Assembly: GCA_022701965.1 (NCBI GenBank)
Contig: JAKONL010000124.1
Span: 1-12,035 of the forward strand
DNA from: Burkholderiaceae bacterium
GTDB lineage: Bacteria; Pseudomonadota; Gammaproteobacteria; Burkholderiales; Burkholderiaceae
DNA: 12,035 nt
Reading direction: 5' to 3'
In this document: piece after piece, positions 1-8,131 of the stretch
Layout: the number at the start of each line of letters is the position of its first letter
Position numbering within the stretch: the stretch's first letter is position 1
Position numbers and translations under genes: made by a program
The notes under the pieces: generated by a model
Told to the model about the DNA's origin: nothing
Database searches by the model: none
The model's input: the letters and a program-made list of their open reading frames with translations, nothing else

Positions 1-443
1 TAGGCGAATTTCACCGGCCCGAAGAGCGTGGAATGCAGCCCCATCAGGAACACGCAGCCCAGCAGCACCGCCGCGTCGGCGCGGAGGAAGCCCCAGGCGG
101 CGAGCGCCATGATCGCGATCTCCATGTCCTTGACGAAACGGATGACCCGGGTCTTGTCGAACTTGTCGGCGAGCTGCCCGGCCGTGGCCGAGAACAGCAG
201 GAACGGCAGGATGAACAGCGCGCCGATCGCGAGCCCCGCCGTCGACGGCGGCATCCAGCCGACCTGCAGCTGGTAGGTCACCATCACGGTAAAGGCGAAC
301 TTGAACAGGTTGTCGTTGGCCGCGCCGGCGAACTGCGTCCAGAAGAACGGCGCGAAACGCCGCTGGCCGAGCAGGGCGAACTGGTTGGGATGGGTGTCGG
401 AGGCCGCGGCGGCGGGACAGGAGTCGGGGTCGGGTCGGGTCAT
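1..443 (-). CDS. LplT-like MFS transporter, N-terminal part (possibly a fused Aas-type transporter/acyltransferase), cut by window edge
   Basis: This is the first 147 codons of a membrane transporter; the rest lies beyond base 1. After a short polar N-terminus, residues 23-50 (QFALLGQRRFAPFFWTQFAG, then an NDN motif at about 43-45) match the start of the LplT/Aas transporter group, which flips lysophospholipids across the inner membrane. Hydrophobic segments lie at about 47-62, 66-90, 107-122 and 124-143. A major-facilitator loop motif (AGQLADKFDKTR) lies between the second and third. The last residues, GLHSTLFGPVKFA, are also typical of this group. In many proteobacteria this domain is fused to an acyltransferase and acyl-ACP synthetase; whether that holds here cannot be seen. 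The ATG at 443 is 14 nt after the pip stop and has no clear Shine-Dalgarno, so it is probably read as the last visible member of the phaM-FIST-pip run. The family call is from memory of the motif. Confidence 0.8.
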   Translation of the reverse strand, partial: MTRPDPDSCPAAAASDTHPNQFALLGQRRFAPFFWTQFAGAANDNLFKFAFTVMVTYQLQVGWMPPSTAGLAIGALFILPFLLFSATAGQLADKFDKTRVIRFVKDMEIAIMALAAWGFLRADAAVLLGCVFLMGLHSTLFGPVKFA

Positions 444-457
444 CGCGCGAGGGAGCG

Positions 458-2685
<2,228 letters not shown>

Positions 2686-2739
2686 GGTGTCGTTCGCAGG
2701 TTGGTTGGATCGTCGTCGACGGCGGCAGGGGCGACCCCG

Positions 2740-3507
2740 TCAGGTACCGCGCGTTCGCTTGCGCGCCGGCGCGGCCTTGGCCGATGCCGCCTTGCCGCGT
2801 GCGGGTGCCGCCGTCTTCTTGCGTGGAGCCGACGGCCGTGCGCGCGCGGCCGGCGCCTCGGGTGCGGAGGGCATCGTCGGCATCTTGATCTGCGCCGCAT
2901 CGTGCATCGCCGAGGTGGCGATCTCCTGGAACTGGCTGGTGAGCGCGTTCCACCACTGCATCGGATCGACGACGCCGGCCGGGGCACCGGCTTCGGTCTC
3001 GGCCTTCTCGCCGTCGTCATCCGTCGCGGCTTCGGGAGCGTCCTGCGCTTGCGGCGCCGGTGCCGGTGCCGGTGCCGAGGGAAACGCGAAGAACGACGGC
3101 GCGGGAGAAGATGCCGGGGACGGTGCCGGTGCCGGTGCCGCCGGCGCCGTCGCATGGCGCGTGAAGGCGCTGGCCAGGTCCTCCATCCGCACGTTCATGC
3201 CGCGCAGCGTGGAGAGCGTCATCTTCTGGACTTCCAGCGCCTGGATCGTCGCCTTGAGCGCATGGCCGTTCTGCTCGAGCCAGTACTGCACGGTCTTGAG
3301 TTCCTGGATGCGCTTGTCGACCTCCTCGACGCTGATGGTCGGCGCCACCCAGCTCGATAGGCCGGGCATTCCCGGCATCGCAGCGGTCGCGGCGCCGGCC
3401 GTGCCCGCCGGGGAGGCGGACGCCGCGGCGGCGTCGGCCAGGTTCTTCAGGAAATCGAATCCCGGAACGAATTGGCTGAAGGCGAAAGGGGGGGTCGCAT
3501 CGCTCAT
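2740..3507 (-). CDS. phaM: PhaM-type polyhydroxybutyrate granule-associated regulatory protein
   Basis: A 255-residue protein resembling PhaM of Cupriavidus necator, which binds PHB synthase and DNA and helps distribute PHB granules to daughter cells. Residues 1-24 hold the FxFSQFVPGFDFLKNL segment. The conserved core WVAPTISVEEVDKRIQELK continues through about 112 and is predicted helical. A low-complexity Ala/Pro linker (about 119-180) includes two APAPAP tracts coded by hexanucleotide repeats. A second conserved block, DPMQWWNALTSQFQEIATSAM, lies at 181-201. The tail (218-255) is rich in Lys, Arg, Ala and Pro, like histone H1 tails, and fits the DNA-binding role. The ATG at 3507 is chosen because a GGAG lies 5 nt upstream and MSDATPPFAF fits the family; the open frame runs further upstream without support. 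It is divergent from the broken YwqK gene and first in the minus-strand run to FIST and pip. Confidence 0.85.
   Translation of the reverse strand: MSDATPPFAFSQFVPGFDFLKNLADAAAASASPAGTAGAATAAMPGMPGLSSWVAPTISVEEVDKRIQELKTVQYWLEQNGHALKATIQALEVQKMTLSTLRGMNVRMEDLASAFTRHATAPAAPAPAPSPASSPAPSFFAFPSAPAPAPAPQAQDAPEAATDDDGEKAETEAGAPAGVVDPMQWWNALTSQFQEIATSAMHDAAQIKMPTMPSAPEAPAARARPSAPRKKTAAPARGKAASAKAAPARKRTRGT
3056..3076. repeat. Hexanucleotide tandem repeat in phaM, copy set 1
   Basis: Three and a half copies of GCCGGT in a row. On the coding strand they read as alternating Ala and Pro codons in the PhaM linker. Gain or loss of a unit adds or removes two residues without a frameshift. Confidence 0.85.
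3121..3138. repeat. Hexanucleotide tandem repeat in phaM, copy set 2
   Basis: Three perfect copies of CGGTGC, the same six-base unit in another phase as the array 45 bp away. It also codes Ala-Pro dipeptides in the linker. Confidence 0.85.
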
Positions 3508-3512
3508 GGCAT

Positions 3513-3518
3513 CTCCGT
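3513..3518 (-). promoter_or_regulatory. Shine-Dalgarno of phaM
   Basis: On the minus strand ACGGAG lies 5 nt before the ATG at 3507. It decides this start over longer in-frame possibilities reaching to 3750. Confidence 0.7.
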
Positions 3519-3554
3519 CGGTTGGTTCGCGCCAGCTTACTCCAGCGCCCGGCC

Positions 3555-3560
3555 GATAAT
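3555..3560 (+). promoter_or_regulatory. Candidate -10 box upstream of a mini-ORF and the YwqK gene
   Basis: GATAAT, close to the sigma-70 consensus, ends 6 nt before an ATG at 3567. A transcript would start at or next to that ATG. No good -35 hexamer is seen at the usual spacing. The box sits in the loop between arms CCGGC (3549-3553) and GCCGG (3562-3566). Confidence 0.4.
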
Positions 3561-3566
3561 CGCCGG

Positions 3567-3602
3567 ATGCGAAGCCCTCGCCGCCCCTCTCCCTGCCGAT
3601 GA
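3567..3602 (+). CDS. Possible 11-codon leader peptide overlapping the YwqK gene start
   Basis: An ATG at 3567 opens an 11-residue reading frame, MRSPRRPSPCR, that ends at TGA 3600-3602. The TGA overlaps the ATG (3599-3601) of the next gene as ATGA, the usual arrangement for translational coupling. The GATAAT box six bases upstream would make this a leaderless message. The peptide is Arg/Pro/Ser-rich and resembles no family I know. There is no Shine-Dalgarno for either ATG, which makes coupling a reasonable explanation for how the larger gene is, or was, translated. It could equally be chance. Confidence 0.25.
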   Translation: MRSPRRPSPCR

Positions 3603-4400
3603 ACCCGCGCGCCGCATCGATCGGCTTCGTCGCGGCACTGGGACTCCTGGCGACCAGCCTCGCGGCGCATGCGGTGCAGGACTGCGAGATCGCCGGCACG
3701 GCCGTCAACCCGGCCAACGGCGACACCACGCGCGGGCGCACCGGCCTCATGCGGTGCCGGAATCGCGACAGCGGCGAACTCCAGCGCGAGCAGGAACTGC
3801 GCGACGGCAGCTTCGTCGGCGTGGTGCGCCACTACAGCGCCGGCCGCATCGCGCGGGACTAGAGCATCAACGCCAAGGGCAACATGGACGAGCGCTCGCG
3901 CGAGTTCTATCCCGCAGGCCAAGTGCTGCGCGAGGCAGTCTACGAGGACGGCCACGAGGTCGGGCTGGTGCGCGGCTTCCATGCCAACGGGCAGCTGCGG
4001 CGCGGCGCCTTCCACATCCACCCCGGCAGCGAGCGCGCGGTCGTCGAATTCACCGAGAGCGGCCAGCTGGCTGCGCTGCGTTGCGCGGACCGGCCCCTGC
4101 TCGCGTCTGTCGTTCGTCGAGGGCCGGCGCGTGCGCAGCGAGCGCCTCTACGACAACGGCCGACCCGAATCGCAGGACGAGATCGCCAGCGGCCTGCGCA
4201 CCGAACGGCGCTTCTCGCCGGACGGCGTCAAGCGCTACGAGCTGGTGTCGCTCGTCGGCGCCCGCGCGTTCAAGCAGCGCGAGCTCGAGTATTCCGACCG
4301 GGGCACGCTGGTGCGCGAACGCGCCTGGAACGACGACGGCACGCCGGGGCGCGACGACGAGGTCTTCGAGGACGGCTCGCGCAAGGTCTTCGCGAAGTAG
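3599..4400 (+). pseudogene. Secreted YwqK/MORN-repeat family protein, broken by an amber codon and a frameshift
   Basis: The gene would code about 266 residues. It begins with a signal peptide: hydrophobic residues 8-22, then AHA before VQDCEIAG, a good signal peptidase I site. The body shows tandem MORN_2-like units, for example YSAGRIARD, FYPAGQVLREAVYEDG, FHANGQLRRGAF, LYDNGRPESQDEI, FSPDGVKRYEL and YSDRGTLVRERAWNDDG, as in proteins annotated YwqK-family. An in-frame TAG at 3860-3862 interrupts the frame after 87 residues, in the context RD-stop-SINAKGN; a single G-to-A change of a Trp TGG would explain it. The same frame continues cleanly to about 4105. Similarity and codon bias then move one frame over at about 4106 (LSFVEGRRVRSERL) and run to TAG 4398-4400, so one base was gained or two lost. 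Either these are recent lesions or sequencing/assembly errors. No function is assigned; the antitoxin label attached to this family is weakly supported. Confidence 0.8.
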
Positions 4401-4416
4401 GCGGGCGCCGGGGCGC

Positions 4417-5385
4417 TCAGTCGAGCTTGATGCCCTGCGCCTTGATCACCGGGCCCCAGCGACCGGCCTCGGCGCGTGCGAGCGCACGGAACTGCTCCGG
4501 CGTGCCGGCGAGCGATTCCATGCCGAAATCGTTCATGCGCTTGACGACGGCCGGCGTCGCGAGCGCCTTGTTCAGTTCGGTGTTGAGCCGCTGCACGATC
4601 GGCGCCGGCAGCTTCGCCGGCCCGAGCAGGCCCTGGAACGCGAACACCTCGGCGTTGGGCACGCCGGCCTCGGCCAGCGTCGGCAGGTCGGGCAGCGCCG
4701 GCGCCCGGCGCGCCGACCCGATGCCCAGTGCCCGCACCTTGCCCGACTGCACCACCGACAGGCCCGCGGCGAGGTCGAGGAACATGCACTGCACCTGCCC
4801 GCCCATCACGTCCTGCATCGCCGGCGCCGCGCCGCGGTAAGGGATGTGCGTGACGAAGATGCCGGTGCGCGACTTGAAGAGCTCCATCGCCAGGTGATGC
4901 GGCGAGCCGTTGCCGGGCGAGGCGTAGTTGAGCTTGCCCGGATTGGCTTTCGCGTAGGCGATGAACTCGGCCACCGTCTTCACCGGCACCGACGGATGCA
5001 CCACCAGCGCCAGCGGGAAGCGGCTGATGCCGCCGATGTAGGTGAAGTCGGTCTGCGGGTCGAACGGCAGCTTGCCGAACAGGAACTCGTTGAACGCCAG
5101 CAGCGCGTTGTCGGCCGAGATCAGCGTGTAGCCGTCGGCCCGCGCGGTGGCGACGATCTGCGCGCCGATGTTGGTCGATGCGCCGGGCCGGTTGTCGACC
5201 ACGATCTGCTGGCCGAGCGGCTCGCGCATCGCCTCGGCGACCGCGCGCGCGAGCACGTCGGTGCCGCCGCCCGCGGGGTAGGGGACGACCCAGCGGATGG
5301 GCTGGTCGGGGTAGGTGGGAGTCTGGGCGAATGCGGTGCCGCCTGCGAGGGCGGCGAGGGACGCGATGAGGGTTCTGCGTTGCAT
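4417..5385 (-). CDS. Bug/TctC-family periplasmic substrate-binding protein
   Basis: A 322-residue secreted binding protein of the tripartite tricarboxylate transporter receptor type, greatly expanded in Burkholderiales. A signal peptide covers residues 1-20 (MQRRTLIASL start, cleavage after AFA). The mature chain starts with the typical PDQPIRWVVPYPAGGGTDVLAR (24-47). Further family motifs are VDNRPGASTNIGA (63-75), YASPGNGSPHHLAMELF (154-170) and HIPYRGAAPAMQDVMGGQV (180-198). Relatives bind carboxylates or other small organic solutes, and the ligand cannot be read from sequence. Two ATGs stand in frame at 5391 and 5385. AAAGGAG lies only 2 nt before the first but 8 nt before the second, so 5385 is preferred. 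It follows the FAH-family gene by about 50 nt on the same strand; no TctA or TctB membrane genes are present nearby. Confidence 0.93.
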   Translation of the reverse strand: MQRRTLIASLAALAGGTAFAQTPTYPDQPIRWVVPYPAGGGTDVLARAVAEAMREPLGQQIVVDNRPGASTNIGAQIVATARADGYTLISADNALLAFNEFLFGKLPFDPQTDFTYIGGISRFPLALVVHPSVPVKTVAEFIAYAKANPGKLNYASPGNGSPHHLAMELFKSRTGIFVTHIPYRGAAPAMQDVMGGQVQCMFLDLAAGLSVVQSGKVRALGIGSARRAPALPDLPTLAEAGVPNAEVFAFQGLLGPAKLPAPIVQRLNTELNKALATPAVVKRMNDFGMESLAGTPEQFRALARAEAGRWGPVIKAQGIKLD

Positions 5386-5393
5386 GGTCATGT

Positions 5394-5400
5394 CTCCTTT
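5394..5400 (-). promoter_or_regulatory. Shine-Dalgarno deciding the Bug protein start
   Basis: AAAGGAG on the minus strand. Spacing to ATG 5391 is 2 nt, too close; spacing to ATG 5385 is 8 nt, near optimal. Confidence 0.7.
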
Positions 5401-5438
5401 GAATTGCCTTTTTGAGGTTCCGGGCACGCTTCGTCGTT

Positions 5439-6476
5439 CTACGGCGTCAAGGTGAAGGTCGAGTCCAGGTTGTTCGCCCTCGCCACCTCCTGCTCGATCG
5501 CCCCGAATACCGACTTCCCGTCCAGCCCCTTCATCTCGATGCGGATCGTGTCGCCGAACTTCATGAAGTCCGTCGTCGGCTGGCCGTCCTGGATCGTCTC
5601 GATGCAGCGCTTCTCGGCGATGCACGAATAGCCCTTGGGCCATTCCATCCGGCCGTCCTTCTCGACCCCCTGGTTGCTCACCGTGCCGCTGCCCACAATG
5701 CTGCCGGCGCGCACGTTGCGGGTCTTGGCGATGTGGGCGACGAGCTGGCCGAAGTGGAAGGTCATGTCCTCGCCGGCGTCGCACTGGCCGACCTTGCGGC
5801 CGTTCCAGGTGCTCTGCAGCACGAGGTGCAGCCGGCCGTTGCGCCAGGCGTCGCCCAGTTCGTCGGGCGTGACGGCGACCGGGCCGAAGGCGGTGGCGGG
5901 CTTGCTCTGGAAGAAGCCGAAGCCCTTGGCGAGCTCGGCCGGGATCAGGTGGCGCAAGCTGACGTCGTTGGCCAGCATGAGCAGGCGGATGCCGTCGAGC
6001 GCCTGCTCGGGCGACGCGCCCATGCGCACGTCGCCGGTCACGACCGCGATCTCGGCCTCGAAGTCGATGCCGAAGGCCTCGCTCGCGACCACGATCGGGT
6101 CGCGCGCGCCCTGCAGGTCGTCGCTGCCGCCCTGGTACATCAGCGGGTCGGCGTAGAAGCTCTCGGGCACTTCGGCGCCGCGGGCCTTGCGCACCAGCTC
6201 GACGTGGTTCAGGTAGGCCGAGCCGTCGGCCCACTGGTAGGCGCGCGGCAGCGGCGCCATGCATTGCGCCGGATCGAACGGGAAGGCATGGCGCGCACGG
6301 CCCGAGTTCAGCTGGTCGTAGAGGTCTTCAAGCTGCGGGCTCATGAAGCCCCAGTCGTCGAGCACCTGCTGCAGGCGCTCGGCGATGCCGGTGGCGTAGT
6401 GGGCGAGCGCGAGGTCGCGGGAGACGACGACGAGCTGGCCGTCGCGCGATCCGTCCCGGAGGGTGGCGAGTTTCAT
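5439..6476 (-). CDS. Fumarylacetoacetate hydrolase (FAH) family protein
   Basis: A 345-residue cytosolic enzyme of the FAH fold, a metal-dependent family that hydrolyses C-C bonds in beta-diketo acids or acts as hydratase/decarboxylase in aromatic breakdown. The N-terminus MKLATLRDGSRDGQLVVVS is typical of a bacterial branch. The catalytic domain shows FGIDFEAE with Glu140 and Glu142, and LANDVS with Asp171, the usual metal ligands. SKPATAFGP (191-199) holds the conserved Lys192, and GSGTVSNQG lies at 262-270. The FYADPLMYQGGSD segment (107-119) stands where other members carry another acidic ligand. The ATG at 6476 fits the family; an upstream ATG at 6500 would add MPCGLDAS. No strong Shine-Dalgarno is seen. 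It is upstream of and probably co-transcribed with the Bug-protein gene, suggesting a shared organic-acid substrate. The exact substrate is unassigned. Confidence 0.88.
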   Translation of the reverse strand: MKLATLRDGSRDGQLVVVSRDLALAHYATGIAERLQQVLDDWGFMSPQLEDLYDQLNSGRARHAFPFDPAQCMAPLPRAYQWADGSAYLNHVELVRKARGAEVPESFYADPLMYQGGSDDLQGARDPIVVASEAFGIDFEAEIAVVTGDVRMGASPEQALDGIRLLMLANDVSLRHLIPAELAKGFGFFQSKPATAFGPVAVTPDELGDAWRNGRLHLVLQSTWNGRKVGQCDAGEDMTFHFGQLVAHIAKTRNVRAGSIVGSGTVSNQGVEKDGRMEWPKGYSCIAEKRCIETIQDGQPTTDFMKFGDTIRIEMKGLDGKSVFGAIEQEVARANNLDSTFTLTP

Positions 6477-6516
6477 GGAGGCGTCGAGGCCGCAAGGCAT
6501 CGCTACTAAACTGATT

Positions 6517-6548
6517 GGACGCTCGGCAGTGTAGCGAGCCGGGCGTCC
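6517..6548. repeat. 11-bp inverted repeat in the FAH/DUF3108 divergent intergenic region
   Basis: The arm GGACGCTCGGC (6517-6527) pairs with GCCGGGCGTCC (6538-6548) over all 11 positions, with one G-T/G-U pair, around a 10-base spacer. It lies 24 nt before the DUF3108 start and 40 nt before the FAH start. The spacer holds AGTGTA, which on the minus strand reads TACACT, a fair -10 box for the FAH unit. It could be an operator, or a hairpin in the DUF3108 leader. Confidence 0.55.
6528..6533 (-). promoter_or_regulatory. Weak candidate -10 box for the FAH-Bug unit
   Basis: TACACT on the minus strand matches sigma-70 -10 consensus at four of six positions. It lies within the spacer of the inverted repeat and would give a leader of about 45 nt. 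No -35 match was found at 17 nt, so support is thin. Confidence 0.25.
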
Positions 6549-6572
6549 GCGACGACCCCCTCTCCATCCCCC

Positions 6573-7772
6573 ATGACGTCCCCGTTTCCGCCCGATTCGA
6601 ACCTCCTCGCGCCCCCGGAGACTCCGGGCGGCCGCGGGTCGTGGCGCGCCATCGCGGTACTGACGGCGGCGGTCGCGCTGGCCCACGGCCTGCTGCTCGG
6701 CGTCCTGCCGATGCAGGCAGGCACGGGCCCGGCGCCGGCGACGGCGCGCTTCGAGATGCGGACGATCGTGGCCGCGGCGCCCGGGCCCGCATCCGCGCCC
6801 GCGACGCCCCCCGCGGAAGCGCCACGGAACGAGCCGGTCGCACCCGTGCCGGTCCGCAAGCCCGTGCAACGACCGGTGTCGAAACCCAGGGCGGTCGCGC
6901 CTGCCGCAACGCCGACGCCGACACGGACGCCGGACGAACCGGTCGCGGCGACGCCTGCCAGCGCCGTCGAACCGTCCCGATCCGACGAACCGACCGGAGA
7001 AGCGTCGCCGCAAACCCTTGCCGCGGACGTTCCTCCCGGCGCAAGAGCCGTACCGGCCGCAGTGGCTGCGGCTGCTGCACCGCCACCCTCCCCGACGCCG
7101 GCGGAAACCCGGGCGCCGGCGCCCGCCCCCCTCGCGCTCGACGTTCCCAGGTCCGTCGATCTGAAGTTCAACGTCAGCGGCCAGCAGGGCGCCGTTCCGC
7201 TGCAGGGTGTCGTCGGCGAACTGACCTGGTCGCAGGACGGCCGCGCCTACGACGCCCGCCTGACGCTGCGCTTCCTGTTCAAGACGCTGCGCACGCAGCA
7301 CAGCAGCGGCGCGATCGGGCCGACCGGCATCGAGCCGACACGCTTCTCCGACACGCGCAAGACCGAGGTCGCCTCCCATTTCGTGCGCGACCAGGGCCAG
7401 GTGGTGTTCAGCAGCAACGCGCCGACGGCCACGCTGATGGCCGGCGCGCAGGACCGGCTGAGCGTGATGCTGCAGCTCGGGGCGCTGCTGGCGGGCGATC
7501 CGGCGCGCTACCCGGCCGACGGCGCGATCGCGGTGCAGACCGTCGGCCCGCGCGATGCCGACATCTGGATCTTCAAGATCGGCGAGGAGGAACGGCTCGA
7601 GCTGCCGGCCGGCGACACCGTCGCCCGCAAGCTCACGCGCAATCCGCGAATGCCCTTCGACGACACGGTCGAGCTGTGGCTGGCACCATCGATGGGTTAC
7701 CTGCCCGTGCGCATCCGCATCACGCAGCCCAACGGCGACTTCGCCGACATGCAATTGCGCAGTGCATCTTGA
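6573..7772 (+). CDS. DUF3108 protein with TonB-like N-terminal anchor and proline-rich linker
   Basis: A 399-residue envelope protein of unknown function. Residues 24-46 (WRAIAVLTAAVALAHGLLLG onward) form one membrane segment preceded by a short cytoplasmic tail. Residues 52-192 are an Ala/Pro-rich linker with scattered Arg and Lys, like the periplasm-spanning arm of TonB. The C-terminal half (about 193-399) matches DUF3108: VDLKFNVSGQQG, beta-rich segments with GELTWSQDGRAYDARLTL, SDTRKTEVASHF, PADGAIAVQTVGPRDADIWIF and the closing ELWLAPSMGYLPVRIRITQ. That ending is common to DUF3108 proteins. The architecture suggests an inner-membrane protein whose folded domain reaches across the periplasm. 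The linker, not similarity, is the basis for the TonB comparison, and there is no TonB C-terminal domain. The start at 6573 has no clear Shine-Dalgarno. It is followed by the DUF3567 gene after 32 nt. Confidence 0.85.
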   Translation: MTSPFPPDSNLLAPPETPGGRGSWRAIAVLTAAVALAHGLLLGVLPMQAGTGPAPATARFEMRTIVAAAPGPASAPATPPAEAPRNEPVAPVPVRKPVQRPVSKPRAVAPAATPTPTRTPDEPVAATPASAVEPSRSDEPTGEASPQTLAADVPPGARAVPAAVAAAAAPPPSPTPAETRAPAPAPLALDVPRSVDLKFNVSGQQGAVPLQGVVGELTWSQDGRAYDARLTLRFLFKTLRTQHSSGAIGPTGIEPTRFSDTRKTEVASHFVRDQGQVVFSSNAPTATLMAGAQDRLSVMLQLGALLAGDPARYPADGAIAVQTVGPRDADIWIFKIGEEERLELPAGDTVARKLTRNPRMPFDDTVELWLAPSMGYLPVRIRITQPNGDFADMQLRSAS

Positions 7773-7774
7773 AA

Positions 7775-7786
7775 CCGGCGCGCCGG
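7775..7786. repeat. 12-bp perfect palindrome between DUF3108 and DUF3567 genes
   Basis: CCGGCGCGCCGG reads the same on both strands. It lies 2 nt after the DUF3108 stop and 18 nt before the DUF3567 start. Palindromes of this length are not rare in DNA this GC-rich, and no T-run follows, so no role is claimed. Confidence 0.4.
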
Positions 7787-7804
7787 CTGCCATGTGACCT
7801 GCTT

Positions 7805-8116
7805 ATGAACGCCATCGACATCTTCGCGAACCCGGCCATGAACATGCTCTACGACTCGGAGTCGTACGTGGTCGTGCACGTCCAGCCCACCGAGGGCGAC
7901 GCCCCGCTGGCGCCGCACCTGCCGGTGCTGGCGCGCAACGGCTTCGAGATCGTCGACAAGCGCTCGGGCAAGGAGGTCTACCTCGACGGCTCCTGGGCCG
8001 AGCTGTTCCAGCGCCAGATCGCGGCCTGGCAGCTCAACACGCCGACGCAGGAAGAGGTCGAGGACACGCTCGAGGGCTACGCCGAGCTCGCGCAGAACCC
8101 GGTGGTGGTGCACTGA
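7805..8116 (+). CDS. DUF3567 family small protein
   Basis: A 103-residue soluble protein with no signal peptide or membrane segment. The body MNMLYDSESYVVVHVQP, then GFEIVDKRSGKEVYLDG, then TPTQEEVEDTLEGYAELAQNPVVVH at the end, matches DUF3567, a short family conserved across Burkholderiales with no assigned function. The acidic EEVEDTLEGY stretch and the invariant-looking ending are typical. Start choice is open: family members often begin at the MxMLYDS equivalent (ATG at 7838). I prefer 7805 because codons from there onward all end in G or C, while those just before it do not. Neither ATG has a Shine-Dalgarno. It lies downstream of the DUF3108 gene, with which it may be co-transcribed, and converges on the AbrB-family gene 15 nt away. 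Confidence 0.85.
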   Translation: MNAIDIFANPAMNMLYDSESYVVVHVQPTEGDAPLAPHLPVLARNGFEIVDKRSGKEVYLDGSWAELFQRQIAAWQLNTPTQEEVEDTLEGYAELAQNPVVVH

Positions 8117-8131
8117 AGCTTCCTGCTGCGC

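Noticed and set aside
3508..3750. N-terminal extension of PhaM by 81 residues
   Set aside because: The Shine-Dalgarno 5 nt before ATG 3507 and the family N-terminus fix the start; the extension overlaps the divergent YwqK gene.
3860..3862. Programmed read-through or recoding of the TAG in the YwqK gene
   Set aside because: A second, independent lesion near 4106 would still break the protein, so simple gene decay or sequence error explains both better.
4401..4416. Bidirectional terminator between the YwqK gene and the Bug gene
   Set aside because: GCGCC and GGCGC form only a tiny stem with almost no loop, and no T-run follows on either strand.
3472..5415. 647-codon plus-strand frame across the phaM start, the YwqK gene and the Bug gene
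   Set aside because: It crosses three better-supported genes in shifted or opposite frames and shows only Arg/Ala-rich shadow sequence.
5439..7793. 784-codon minus-strand frame joining the FAH enzyme to 400 upstream residues
   Set aside because: The added N-terminal part is the antisense of the DUF3108 gene and is low-complexity Arg/Gly-rich. The conserved FAH start is at 6476.
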